A stretch of 64,000 nt of DNA from Selenomonadales bacterium. GTDB taxonomy: Bacteria > Bacillota > Negativicutes > Sporomusales > UBA7701. Below the pieces are notes generated by a model. That model saw only the letters and a program-made list of their open reading frames with translations, ran no database searches and had not been told where the DNA came from. A program made the position numbers and the translations under genes. The stretch is taken from the NCBI GenBank assembly GCA_029975165.1, contig JARKPR010000039.1, positions 1-64,000 on the forward strand, in the 5' to 3' direction. Below, piece after piece: positions 7,961 through 16,319 of the stretch (its first letter is position 1; every line of letters begins with the position of its first letter).

Positions 7961-8233
7961 TTACATCGGCATCAGCAAAAACGCCAGTATATACAGCACG
8001 ATCCCCACGCCGCGGTAAAAGGCGGCCAGCGCCCAGCCGAGGCGGATAAACGTCACATCGAAGCCCGTGAACTTCGCCAGGCCGGCGCACACCCCGAACA
8101 CCAGGCCGTTCTCGGCGTCGAGGGCCAGGCGCCGCCCCTGCAAAAATCCCTCCGGTCCCGCCCCGTTCTGGACAAAATGCCACACGACCGCGCCGCTCAG
8201 CAGATACGCGCCCACGCGGATAAGCCACAGCAT
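7961..8233 (-). CDS. PspC-domain membrane protein
   Basis: The 90-residue protein begins with a hydrophobic segment (residues 1-20), continues with a PspC-like core (ENGLVFGVCAGLAKFTGFDVTFIRLGWAL) and ends in a second membrane segment (GIVLYILAFLLMPM). In the canonical family the PspC core comes first; here an extra N-terminal membrane helix precedes it. PspC proteins take part in envelope stress responses in some bacteria; no other psp gene is near. It stands alone between cotJ and the ftsW-like gene with its own terminator. Confidence 0.8.
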   Translation of the reverse strand: MLWLIRVGAYLLSGAVVWHFVQNGAGPEGFLQGRRLALDAENGLVFGVCAGLAKFTGFDVTFIRLGWALAAFYRGVGIVLYILAFLLMPM

Positions 8234-8329
8234 ACGCCGCCCCCCCTTATACCACCATTATTACCTATCGGTCGGGCGGCTAAACATATAAGGCCGCTCA
8301 GAAGCCCGCGGCGTCAATTCCCTTTTGTA

Positions 8330-9520
8330 TTACTTCTCCGGCCTCCGGATCGTGCGGCGGTCCACCACCCGTATCCGGGCGCCCGCGCCGCTATCCTCGG
8401 CCCGCGTAGTAACGGGCGCGCTGCTGCCGGCGGAATGGCGGCTCACGCTGATCAGTAGCCCGACCGCCAGCAGATTCACGACCAGCGACGTCCCGCCGAA
8501 GCTGATGAACGGCAGCGGGATCCCCGTCACCGGCAGCAGGCCGCACACCATCGCGATATTGCCCACCGCCTGGCCGACGATCAGGAATGTCGCCCCCGTC
8601 GCCGCCATCATGCCGAAGCCGTCGCTTGCCCGCAGGGCCGTCTTGATGCCGTACCACGCCAAAGCGGCGAACAGCGCCAGCACAAGCGCCGCGCCCGCAA
8701 AGCCCATCTCCTGGCACAGCACCGCGAAAGCGAAGTCGGTATGCGCCTCGGGAAGATAATGAAACTTGCTCGCCCCCATGCCCAACCCGGTGCCGAAAAG
8801 GCTCCCCGAGCCTATGGCCAGCAGCGCCTGCACGGTCTGGTAGCCGCTCGTCTGCTCGTACGACCACGGATCGAGCCACGCCAGGATGCGCTCCGCCCGG
8901 TAAGCGGCGGCGTACACCAGATACACCGTCCCCATCGCCGCGCAGAACATCAGGCCGTAAACCTGGCGCCGCGGGATGCCGCTCGGCAGATACAGCAGCA
9001 GGCACACGCCGACCACCACCACCGCCGTCCCCATATCCGGCTGGAGCAGCACGAACGCCCCCATCGCCCCGGTCAAAACCACCGGCCAGGAAAATATCGT
9101 CACCGGCAGGCCCTTATCCAGGCGCGGGCCGATATAAACAGCCGCCATCAGCACCGCCGCCAGCTTCGCGAACTCCGACGGCTGGAACTTGACCCCCAGC
9201 CGCAGCCACCGCCGGGCCCCATTCGCATCCACCCCGCTCACGTGCACGGCCAGCAGCATCGCCAGCACCGCCAGGACGAACAACGGCAGATAATTCCTTA
9301 GCCGGCGATAATCGACGCGTGCCATCACCGCCAACCCTACCATGCCCAGCAGAAAGGCCACCAGGTGCCTCTTCAGGAAAAAATAACTGTCGTTCAGAAT
9401 CTGCCCGGCCAGGACGAAACTGGCGCTGAACACATTGATCGTGCCGATCGCGAACAGCATGAGCACAATATAAAAAACCGCCTCGCCGGGGCTGGCCCAC
9501 GGGACAGGCAACCTGCGCAC
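8330..9520 (-). CDS. FtsW/RodA/SpoVE-family peptidoglycan glycosyltransferase
   Basis: A 396-residue polytopic protein of the SEDS family. Diagnostic parts are NGARRWLRLGVKFQPSEFAK, LLQPDMGTA, GSLFGTGLGMG, LPEAHTDFAFAVLCQEMG and GIPLPFISFGGTSLVVNL. SEDS proteins polymerise lipid II with a partner transpeptidase in division, elongation or spore cortex synthesis. The start is GTG 9520, which has AAGGAGG seven bases upstream; the open frame continues far upstream only because it is antisense to the next gene. No penicillin-binding protein or mur gene is adjacent, so division, elongation and sporulation roles cannot be told apart. Confidence 0.9.
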   Translation of the reverse strand: MRRLPVPWASPGEAVFYIVLMLFAIGTINVFSASFVLAGQILNDSYFFLKRHLVAFLLGMVGLAVMARVDYRRLRNYLPLFVLAVLAMLLAVHVSGVDANGARRWLRLGVKFQPSEFAKLAAVLMAAVYIGPRLDKGLPVTIFSWPVVLTGAMGAFVLLQPDMGTAVVVVGVCLLLYLPSGIPRRQVYGLMFCAAMGTVYLVYAAAYRAERILAWLDPWSYEQTSGYQTVQALLAIGSGSLFGTGLGMGASKFHYLPEAHTDFAFAVLCQEMGFAGAALVLALFAALAWYGIKTALRASDGFGMMAATGATFLIVGQAVGNIAMVCGLLPVTGIPLPFISFGGTSLVVNLLAVGLLISVSRHSAGSSAPVTTRAEDSGAGARIRVVDRRTIRRPEK

Positions 9521-9646
9521 CCCGCCCCCTCCTTCGCCGGGAATATGCCATCTCCTCCCATTATAACAGAAACGGCCTGCCTGCCCAACAGCGCTTTTTG
9601 CCGCCGCCCGAATAATATATACTACCCATTCCCGGAGGTGATCCGC

Positions 9647-10585
9647 ATGCCCTTTCCCCCCTTCGAACTCCTCCTCCTCGACGCCGCCGGCCACGCCCTC
9701 CTCCGCGCCGACGGCCCCAGCGGCAGAATCCTCGCCGAACTGCCCCTGCCGCCCGGCCACGCGGCCCTCGGCCTCATCCTCGGGCCCCGTCCCGGCCAGG
9801 TCCTGCTCTCGCTCGCCGGCCCCGGCGGCACAGGCGCCCTCTGCCTCATCGGCCTCGCCCTGAGGACGGTGGAGACGCTGCCCCTCGCCCTGCCCCATCC
9901 CGTCCACCTGGCCATAGCCGGCGACGGCCTCACCGTCTACCTCGCCGACCCGGCCGGCAACCTGCACGCCGTCGATCTCGCCGCCGCCGCCGTCACCGCC
10001 TGGGGCAAGCCGGCCGGCGCTATGGCCTGCGCCGGCCTCGCCGCCGCCCGCGAAGAAATCTGCGCCGTCTGGGAAAGCGACGGCGGCGGCCTCGCGGCCG
10101 CCTACGCCCAGGCCGGCACCCTCCTGCGCACCTGCCGCCTCGGCTGCGTTCCCACCGGCCTCACCGCCGGCGCCGGCAACCTCATCATCCCCTTTACCGC
10201 CGGCCCCTTCAGCGGCGAGGGCCTCATCATCCTCTCGCCGGACGGCGACGCCCCGCCGGCCGTCATTTCCATCCGCTGCTCCCGTTGCGCCGCCCACCCC
10301 GCCTATCCGGTCCATGCCGCCCTCGCCCCCGACGGACAAACCGTCTACGTAGCCTGCGAAGGCAGCGCCGCCATCGCCGTCGCCGACCTCGCCGCCGGCG
10401 CCTTCACGGACGCCATCGCCGTCGGCCGCTCCCTCTCCCGCCTCGCCCTCACCGCCGACGGCCGTTTCGCCATCGCCACCAGCAACGCCAACGCCGACCT
10501 GTGCCTCGTCGACCTCGTCAACCGCCGGCCGCTCGCCTTCACCGCCAGCCGCCGCGAAATCCTCAGCCCGCTGGCTCTGATCTGA
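9647..10585 (+). CDS. beta-propeller (YncE-like) repeat protein
   Basis: The 312-residue protein is built of repeated blades with the pattern of lactonase/YVTN-type propellers, for example GDGLTVYLADPAGNLHAVDL, PDGQTVYVACEGSAAIAVAD and ADGRFAIATSNANADLCLVDL. It has no signal peptide or membrane segment, so it is probably cytoplasmic, and a CRCxxC-like SIRCSRCA lies near residue 210. The start is ATG 9647 behind GGAGGTG; an upstream extension of the frame lacks an RBS. The function is not recognisable. It is very rich in alanine and in C-ending codons. A terminator lies directly behind it. Confidence 0.75.
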   Translation: MPFPPFELLLLDAAGHALLRADGPSGRILAELPLPPGHAALGLILGPRPGQVLLSLAGPGGTGALCLIGLALRTVETLPLALPHPVHLAIAGDGLTVYLADPAGNLHAVDLAAAAVTAWGKPAGAMACAGLAAAREEICAVWESDGGGLAAAYAQAGTLLRTCRLGCVPTGLTAGAGNLIIPFTAGPFSGEGLIILSPDGDAPPAVISIRCSRCAAHPAYPVHAALAPDGQTVYVACEGSAAIAVADLAAGAFTDAIAVGRSLSRLALTADGRFAIATSNANADLCLVDLVNRRPLAFTASRREILSPLALI

Positions 10586-10597
10586 CGGCAGACACAA

Positions 10598-10625
10598 AAA
10601 ACCCCTCTCGCAAAAGAGGGGTTTT
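10598..10625. terminator. bidirectional terminator
   Basis: AAAACCCCTCT and AGAGGGGTTTT pair over a CGCAAA loop. It sits between convergent genes and has A/T tracts on both sides, so it can serve the propeller gene and the DUF2935 gene. Confidence 0.88.
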
Positions 10626-10628
10626 CGT

Positions 10629-11804
10629 CTATTCCCTGGACCCGAGCGGCCGCGGCCATAGGCCGCCCCACTTATACTTCGCCGGCTTGGCGGCGGGCTC
10701 CGGCGCGGGCGGCGCTACGGGCTCCTGGGGCTCCTGGGGCTCCGGAAGTCCGGGAGGCTCGGGAGGTTCAGGAGGTTCGGGAGGCTTTGCCGGCCGCGGC
10801 GGCCTGTGAGGAGCAGGACAGAAGTCGTCATCCTCGTCATCCTCGTCGTAATATCCCGCGGCCGCGTCCGCCATCTCCTCGGCCGCCACCGCGCCCCCGG
10901 CGGTAACGGGCGCCGCAGGCACGGCAACCGCCGCGGGCACCGCAACCGCAGCGCCCGTCTCCAGGCCGGCGCACTCGAGTTCCCCATCCTGCACGAACGG
11001 CACGAAAGTGCCCTTCTCGAGGATAGCCAGCACCAGCAGGAAATGGTCCGCCTCCCGCACCATGTGGTCGGCCAGTTCGGCCGGGATCAGCCCGATCAGC
11101 CGGCACTCGGCAATCAGCGTCGCGGCCGCCCGGGTGAAATCCCTGAGCCGGATCGTCGACACCCGCGCATCCTTCAGGAAGCGCCGGAACGACGGGACCT
11201 CGTCCGTCGCCCCCCGCAGCATGCTCACGAAATCGCGGCCCTGCAAATAAAGCTCGTCGAACTCGCAGGCGAACTCGTCGGCCGTCGCCTCTAGCGTCCG
11301 CTCCGACGGATCGAGGCGGTGAGAAATGAAATCGCTGTGATCGGCCATCAGCCGCAGCCAGAACGCCACCTCCCGCGCCCCCGCCGTCTGATAAAGCGGC
11401 TGCGCCGTCCCCATCGCAGCCAGCAGCAGGAGGAAATACTCCGCCTCCCGCGACATATGGTCGAGCAGCAAAGCGAAATTGTTGTTCCCCGGCAACTGGC
11501 ACGTCAGGACCATATGCAGCAGCCGGCGGTTATAGCGGTAAAAATCGCTCACCACGGTCTGCGCATCCCCTACGAGCTCGGCAAACTGCCGCTGTCCCTG
11601 CACCCGCTCGGCCCGGTCGCGAAGCGCCGCAAGCTCCTGCTGGAAATTATCGGCTTCCGTGATGAGGGCGAAGTTATCGCAAGGCAAGCCCGCCTTAATG
11701 AACCGGACATGCTCTTCCATTATCCGCAGCCAAAACTTCAGTTCCTCCAGATTCATCGGCGGAATCGGCTGGCGTTTGTCATTCACAACCTTTGGCCGTG
11801 GCAT
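10629..11804 (-). CDS. DUF2935 tandem-domain protein with acidic and proline-rich tail
   Basis: Two DUF2935-type helical units can be read: residues about 15-140 (NLEELKFWLRIMEEHVRFIK, then LLDHMSREAEYFLLLL) and about 150-280 (EVAFWLRLMADHSDFIS, then LADHMVREADHFLLVL). Each has an H-xx-F and an E-A-xxF position typical of the family, which may bind metal. After residue 290 the protein changes to an Ala/Val linker, a DEDDEDDD acidic patch and a proline-rich stretch of PEPPEPP and PEPQEPQ units, coded by short direct DNA repeats near 10720-10790. Start ATG 11804 has GGGGAG seven bases upstream. DUF2935 proteins occur in spore formers; the function is unknown. Confidence 0.8.
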   Translation of the reverse strand: MPRPKVVNDKRQPIPPMNLEELKFWLRIMEEHVRFIKAGLPCDNFALITEADNFQQELAALRDRAERVQGQRQFAELVGDAQTVVSDFYRYNRRLLHMVLTCQLPGNNNFALLLDHMSREAEYFLLLLAAMGTAQPLYQTAGAREVAFWLRLMADHSDFISHRLDPSERTLEATADEFACEFDELYLQGRDFVSMLRGATDEVPSFRRFLKDARVSTIRLRDFTRAAATLIAECRLIGLIPAELADHMVREADHFLLVLAILEKGTFVPFVQDGELECAGLETGAAVAVPAAVAVPAAPVTAGGAVAAEEMADAAAGYYDEDDEDDDFCPAPHRPPRPAKPPEPPEPPEPPGLPEPQEPQEPVAPPAPEPAAKPAKYKWGGLWPRPLGSRE

Positions 11805-11898
11805 AGTAACACTCCCCATTTAGCCAGATTTTTTGCTACTACATTGTATGCCGGCGGCCGCGGTTTTGTTAAGTTTACATAATTATTAGGAAAACTTA

Positions 11899-11930
11899 GC
11901 TCCGCCCCGGCTTTTGAGCCGGGGCGGAGC
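11899..11930 (-). terminator. terminator after trmB
   Basis: A perfect 14-base-pair stem (GCTCCGCCCCGGCT with its complement) closes on a TTTG loop. The following minus-strand sequence TAAGTTTTCC is only moderately T-rich, but the position 29 bases after the trmB stop fits. Confidence 0.7.
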
Positions 11931-11958
11931 CATAGTTGCCCTTATGCCAATAAGAAAG

Positions 11959-12609
11959 TTATGCTTTCTGATTAACTGGAAATACCGCCTCGCAACGGTG
12001 GATCTTCATCCCCATAGTCCGGAACCGGGCCTCGTACTCGGTCATAACATCGTCCTCGCCGCCCGCCGGCAGGTCGAACGTCACGTTCCGCACCGCCAGG
12101 CCGGCCGCCGCGAACTCCTCCAGCGAAGACGCGAACAGCGCCGCGTTATCGGTCTTGAAATGCAGCGCCCCCCCCGGCGCCAGGATCGTCCGGTACTTCG
12201 CCAGGAAGCGCCCGCCCGTCAGGCGGCGCTTGGCATGCCGCTTCTTCGGCCACGGATCGCAGAAATTGATATACAGACGCTCGACCTCGCCGGGGGCGAA
12301 AATGGTATCGATCCCCGCGGCATCGAAATGCAGCAGGCGCACGTTCGCCGCCTCCTGCGCCGCCACCCGCTTCGCCGCCTGGTACAACACCTCGCGCTGC
12401 GCCTCGATACCGACGAAATTCAGCGCCGGCGCCTTGGCCGCCATCGCGCTGATGAACGCTCCCTTGCCAATGCCCAGCTCCACATGGAGCGGCGCCGCCC
12501 GACCGAAAATTACCGGCCACCCGCCACCCGGGGGCGGCGCAACCACGACCCCCTCATACCGCTTGAGCGCCTCCGCAATCCCCGGTTTCCTCCGTAAACG
12601 CACGACCAT
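11959..12609 (-). CDS. trmB: tRNA (guanine-N7-)-methyltransferase
   Basis: A 216-residue SAM-dependent methyltransferase. It shows the SAM motif VELGIGKGAFI, the FVGIEAQREV strand, and the TrmB signature YINFCDPWPKKRHAKRRL, followed by HFKTDNAALF and MTEYEARF. The enzyme makes m7G46 in tRNA variable loops. The GGGWP insertion near residue 28 makes the N-terminal part slightly longer than usual. Single gene with its own terminator. Confidence 0.95.
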   Translation of the reverse strand: MVVRLRRKPGIAEALKRYEGVVVAPPPGGGWPVIFGRAAPLHVELGIGKGAFISAMAAKAPALNFVGIEAQREVLYQAAKRVAAQEAANVRLLHFDAAGIDTIFAPGEVERLYINFCDPWPKKRHAKRRLTGGRFLAKYRTILAPGGALHFKTDNAALFASSLEEFAAAGLAVRNVTFDLPAGGEDDVMTEYEARFRTMGMKIHRCEAVFPVNQKA

Positions 12610-12669
12610 TCCCGCCTTTATTAATTATAACTAGAAATTTTTCCCATTCTTTTTGTTAATTTACAGGAA

Positions 12670-12697
12670 TTGGCAAATGCAACCGCGAATATATACA
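12670..12697 (+). promoter_or_regulatory. sigma-A-type promoter of the sensor kinase gene
   Basis: TTGGCA at 12670-12675 and TATACA at 12692-12697 are 16 bases apart, in an AT-rich gap ahead of the AAAAGGGGGG ribosome site of the kinase gene. Confidence 0.5.
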
Positions 12698-12724
12698 GCC
12701 ATTCTATAAAAGGGGGGTACCTAC

Positions 12725-13753
12725 GTGGCGCAACCGTCACCTTGCCTCCAGGCCGCCCTCGACGCCATCCCGGCCGCGGCCGTCGCCGTGGACGCCGACC
12801 GCCGCGTCGTCCTGGCGAACAAAAACGCCGCCGCCCTGTTCGCCCTCCCCGGCCCGGACGTGCCCGGCCGCCGGCTGAGCGACATCGCCGCCGGGCTGGA
12901 CCCGCTCGGCCCCGTCCTGGCGGACGGCGTCCCCGCCGCCGGCCTGGCGACCGTCATCACCGTCGGCCAACGCGCCATCCCCGTCCTCATCGACGTCACC
13001 CCGCTGCCTGAGCCCGACTGCGGCGGCGCGCTCGTCGTCCTCATGGAGAACCACGACACGGCCGAAACCGCGCGGCGCATCGAACGGCTCGAATGCCTCG
13101 CCGGCATCGGCGAGATCGCCGCCGGCGCCATCCACGAAATCCGCAACCCGCTGACCTCCATCAACGGCTTCATCCATCTCCTGAGAAACCGGGCCACCCG
13201 CCAGACCGATCAGGCCGCCCTCGAATACTGCGCCCTCATCAGCCAGGAAATCGGCCACATCAACAGCATCCTCTCCGACTTCCTCGCCCTCGCCAAACCC
13301 CGCGCCGCCGCCTTCGGCGCCGTCGACATCGGCCGGCTCGTCCGCGACGTACAGGGCCTCATGTACGGCGAAGCCATCCTCTCACGGATCGCCATCGAAG
13401 TCCGCCTGCCCGACGGGCCGCTGCCCGTATACGGCAACGCCGACAAAATCAAAGCCGTGCTCATCAACCTCTGCCGCAACGCCATCGACGCCATGCCCGA
13501 CGGCGGCACCATCGTCATCACGGCCGCAGCCGAAGCCGCCGCCGTGCGCATCGACGTCGCCGACGACGGCGTCGGCATGCCGCCCGCCGTCCTGGCGGAA
13601 ATCTTCAAGCCCTTCTACACCACCAAAGAAAACGGCACCGGCCTCGGCCTGGCCATCTGCCGGCGCATCATGCACGAACACCGCGGCGAAATCACCGTCG
13701 CCAGCCAGGACGGGAAGGGCTCGATATTCACGTTAACCTTCCCGCAAACCTGA
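12725..13753 (+). CDS. PAS-domain sensor histidine kinase (soluble)
   Basis: The 342-residue protein has a PAS domain (about 10-110), a HisKA dimerisation domain with the phospho-accepting H137 in AGAIHEIRNPLTS, and an ATPase domain with N box INLCRNAIDAMP, G1 box DDGVGMPP, and FKPFYTTKENGTGLGLAI. No membrane segment is present. No response regulator gene adjoins it, as is common for kinases feeding the Spo0A phosphorelay in spore formers; that role is inferred. Translation starts at GTG 12725 behind AAAAGGGGGG. It converges with the AAA+ regulator gene. Confidence 0.9.
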   Translation: MAQPSPCLQAALDAIPAAAVAVDADRRVVLANKNAAALFALPGPDVPGRRLSDIAAGLDPLGPVLADGVPAAGLATVITVGQRAIPVLIDVTPLPEPDCGGALVVLMENHDTAETARRIERLECLAGIGEIAAGAIHEIRNPLTSINGFIHLLRNRATRQTDQAALEYCALISQEIGHINSILSDFLALAKPRAAAFGAVDIGRLVRDVQGLMYGEAILSRIAIEVRLPDGPLPVYGNADKIKAVLINLCRNAIDAMPDGGTIVITAAAEAAAVRIDVADDGVGMPPAVLAEIFKPFYTTKENGTGLGLAICRRIMHEHRGEITVASQDGKGSIFTLTFPQT

Positions 13754-13834
13754 AACGATGCCGATAGCGGCGGTTATGAAGCTCATCCGAGGTTTTCCAT
13801 CCCGCCGCGCACACCACACGATTATCGTCTGCCC

Positions 13835-13854
13835 AAGACCGCGGCCGCGGTCTT
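13835..13854. terminator. bidirectional terminator between kinase and AAA+ regulator
   Basis: AAGACCGCGG and CCGCGGTCTT form a 20-base perfect palindrome followed by TTATT on the plus strand. It overlaps the stop codon of the minus-strand regulator. Confidence 0.75.
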
Positions 13855-15737
13855 TATTCCTTCTGCAGCCCGTACTTCTTCAAATACCGGTACAACGTCA
13901 CCCGGCTCACATCCAGCATGCCCGCCAGGCGGCTGATATTGCCGCGGGCCGCCTGCCACGCCGCCACGAAAGCGTCGCGGTCTTCCTTCCAGGCCTCGCT
14001 CGGCGCGCTCTCCCCCGGCAAGTGGATGGCCTCGGCGGTAATCACCTCGCCCGGCGTGCGGAAAAAGGCCTGCTCGACCACCGTCTGCAGCTGCTTGATA
14101 TTGCCCGGCCAGTCGTACTCCTTGAGAAGCGCGGCCGCCTCCGGCGCGATCCTCTTGCCGGCCATGCCGTGCTGCTCGGCCAGCTCGCCGATGATATGCC
14201 CGGCCAGCAGCGGGATATCCTCGCGGCGGGCCCTGAGCGCCGGCACGCGGATAACCGGCTTCGCCAACAGCTCCAGCAGCCGGACGGGGAACCGCCCCTT
14301 CTCGGCCAACCGCCGCAGATCGCCGTCGCAGGCGGCGATAATCCGCACCTCTAAAGCCTGGTCCGGCCGCTGCGGCAGACGGTCGGCGGCCAGCGCGTCC
14401 GCCAGCTGCTCCGCCAGCGCGACCGGCATCTTCTCGATCTCGTCGATAAACAGCGTGCCGCCGCGGGCCAGCGCCAGCTTGCCGGGGCTTTGGCCCCCGG
14501 CGCCGCCTCCCAAAAGCTCGCTTGCCAGCAGGTCGGCGGGCATATCGCCGCACCGCACCGTAATCAGCGGGCCGGCGGCGCGCGGGCCGGCCTGATGGAT
14601 GCCGTGAGCCAGCCGCTGCTTGCCTGTTCCCGACTCGCCCTGGATCAGCAGATGGTGGTCGCTGCGGGCCGCGCGGCCCGCCCGTTCGATCATCGCCCGG
14701 AAAACCGCCGACTCGCCCGTAAGGCTCGCCAGGCTGTAGCGGGCCGCGTAGCCCACCGCATGGGCCTCCAGCACCCGCAAATCCTCGATCGCCTGCGAAA
14801 CAGCCGCAATGCCGCTCACCTCGCCGTTGCGGTACAGCGGCAGCACCGTCGTCAGATCCTCGTATGTCTTGCGGGCCGTTATCCACACCACTTCCTTGTT
14901 ATAGGACGGGATGCCCATCAGCCCCTTGGCCAGCGGCGTATGGCGGTAATTGAGCACCGCCTCCTCCAGATTGGGCAGCTCGTCCGCCTTGGCCGTCCCG
15001 CGGGCCAGGCGGCTGCGTCCCAGCCTGTTGGCGTACGCCACCCGCCCGTCCGGCAGCACATGATACGCGGCCAGCGGCGCGGCGTCAAGGATGGCGTTCT
15101 TCGCCGCCAGCCGCTCCGCCAGCGCCAGGTTATACTCCAGCACATGCTTGACCGTCAGCAGCAGCGTCTCTAAAGCCCCCGACGGCAGATCGGCCTGCTG
15201 GGTCGACACCAGTGTCAATATATACTGCAGCTCGCCGTCGAGAAAAACCGGCGCCGAAGCCGCATCCCCGCTCTGCCCATCCTCCACCCACATCTCCGGC
15301 CCGAAAACCAGGAACGGCGTCTTATGCTCATAGGCGATAGCGATGCTCGACGTGCCGATATCCTCCTCCGTCAGCCGCGCTCCTTCCACCTCGCCCGGCG
15401 ACTTCTGGAAAAAAGGCAGGGCGTAATTCTTCAGCGCGTAACACTCGTCGTCGAGCAGCAGCAGGCTGATGCTGAACATGTTGAAATGGCCCCGCACCTC
15501 GCGGTACAACCCCTCGAGGAAATCCAGCGTCGCGCGGTGCCGCTCGCGGCGGGCCGCAAGCTCCTCCTTGGAAAGCCTCACCGGCGGCCGCAACGAATCG
15601 CGGGGTATGCCCCACGCCCGGCTGCGCCGCCACGACTCGGCCACCCACGGGTGGACATTGGCGTCGATCGTACCGTAATCGACGAACCGCCGATAATACT
15701 GCTGCAATTTTTCTTTGCTCCGCCGCTCACGAATCAT
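13854..15737 (-). CDS. AcoR-like AAA+ transcriptional regulator lacking GAFTGA
   Basis: The 627-residue protein has an N-terminal GAF-type sensor region (about 60-205), a PAS domain (about 215-320), an AAA+ domain with Walker A GESGTGK and Walker B GGTLFIDEIEKM, and a C-terminal Fis-type HTH (ARGNISRLAGMLDVSRVTLY). This is the plan of sigma-54 activators of the AcoR type, but between Walker A and B the sequence is ELLGGGAGGQSPGKLALA: the GAFTGA loop that engages sigma-54 is missing. The usual RxDLYYRL segment is also altered (RFPVRLLELL). It may therefore act without sigma-54, as some TyrR-like members do (inference). Target genes are not evident. Confidence 0.85.
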   Translation of the reverse strand: MIRERRSKEKLQQYYRRFVDYGTIDANVHPWVAESWRRSRAWGIPRDSLRPPVRLSKEELAARRERHRATLDFLEGLYREVRGHFNMFSISLLLLDDECYALKNYALPFFQKSPGEVEGARLTEEDIGTSSIAIAYEHKTPFLVFGPEMWVEDGQSGDAASAPVFLDGELQYILTLVSTQQADLPSGALETLLLTVKHVLEYNLALAERLAAKNAILDAAPLAAYHVLPDGRVAYANRLGRSRLARGTAKADELPNLEEAVLNYRHTPLAKGLMGIPSYNKEVVWITARKTYEDLTTVLPLYRNGEVSGIAAVSQAIEDLRVLEAHAVGYAARYSLASLTGESAVFRAMIERAGRAARSDHHLLIQGESGTGKQRLAHGIHQAGPRAAGPLITVRCGDMPADLLASELLGGGAGGQSPGKLALARGGTLFIDEIEKMPVALAEQLADALAADRLPQRPDQALEVRIIAACDGDLRRLAEKGRFPVRLLELLAKPVIRVPALRARREDIPLLAGHIIGELAEQHGMAGKRIAPEAAALLKEYDWPGNIKQLQTVVEQAFFRTPGEVITAEAIHLPGESAPSEAWKEDRDAFVAAWQAARGNISRLAGMLDVSRVTLYRYLKKYGLQKE

Positions 15738-15840
15738 AATGTTTTTGCCCTTTCCTTTCGATATATATTTTAAGGAAACCGCCGCGAATTATTAACAGAA
15801 AAATAATATCGACTATCTACTAGTATCAATTATTGTTTTT

Positions 15841-15849
15841 TGCTATAAT
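15841..15849 (+). promoter_or_regulatory. extended -10 promoter of the NrdD-tail-like gene
   Basis: TGCTATAAT is a perfect extended -10, placed 25 bases before the start codon of the small plus-strand gene. No good -35 is present, which extended -10 promoters tolerate. Confidence 0.6.
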
Positions 15850-15873
15850 ATTGACCAAAAAGGAGGGTCTTTC

Positions 15874-16149
15874 ATGTTAATCAACGGAGTGCGCATCAAA
15901 GCCGATCCGGCCCTGAGCGACGATGAGGTCGCCGCCCTCGTCGACGACGAAATCAGGCTCTGGCAGCAGCGCGGCAAACCTCTGGGCGCGATCGACCTCA
16001 GCCTGGACGGCGAAAGCGTCATCATCCGCAGCTGCGAAAAATCCCCCATCCGCCGGGTCCGCCGCATCACCGGCTACCTCAGCACCGTCGACCAATTCAA
16101 CGACGCCAAACAGGCCGAGTGCAAGGACCGCAGGATCCACGTCGGCTGA
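15874..16149 (+). CDS. small protein with NrdD C-terminal (glycyl-radical-site) motif
   Basis: This 91-residue protein ends in VRRITGYLSTVDQFNDAKQA-ECKDR (residues 62-86), which resembles the C-terminal glycyl-radical tail of class III ribonucleotide reductase NrdD (RVCGYL, then RFN..K..E..DR). G67 would be the radical glycine position. The catalytic barrel and the CxxC zinc pairs of NrdD are absent; residues 1-55 look like a separate small acidic domain. YfiD/GrcA is a known precedent for a free-standing glycyl-radical tail that repairs pyruvate formate-lyase, but equivalence here is inference. The RBS is AAAGGAGGG. Monocistronic with its own promoter and terminator. Confidence 0.6.
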   Translation: MLINGVRIKADPALSDDEVAALVDDEIRLWQQRGKPLGAIDLSLDGESVIIRSCEKSPIRRVRRITGYLSTVDQFNDAKQAECKDRRIHVG

Positions 16150-16175
16150 CCGGCCATCATACGGCTTACCCAGCG

Positions 16176-16200
16176 GAAAGGACACATCCCGTGTCCTTTC
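16176..16200 (+). terminator. terminator after the NrdD-tail-like gene
   Basis: GAAAGGACAC-ATCCC-GTGTCCTTTC, a ten-base-pair stem followed by TTCCTTT, 26 bases beyond the stop codon. Confidence 0.8.
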
Positions 16201-16285
16201 TTCCTTTGGCATTCTTTAGCAATATTCGCGTTATATTCTCCTTTCTCCTTTTCCCCGGCGGCGCCGGGCAAGGCAAGACACACGC

Positions 16286-16313
16286 AAAACCCGGTCATAT
16301 CTGACCGGGTTTT
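16286..16313 (-). terminator. terminator of the efflux operon
   Basis: AAAACCCGGTCA and TGACCGGGTTTT pair over TATC. The T tract follows on the minus strand, directly after the tolC stop codon. Confidence 0.88.
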
Positions 16314-16319
16314 TGCCGC

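Noticed and set aside
9521-10597. Long N-terminal extension of the FtsW-like protein
   Set aside because: GTG 9520 has a strong ribosome site and a family-typical N-terminus; the extension is antisense to the propeller gene.
10715-10800. CRISPR-like short repeats
   Set aside because: The repeats are 6-10 bases, in frame, and encode the Pro/Glu tail of the DUF2935 protein; there are no spacers or cas genes.
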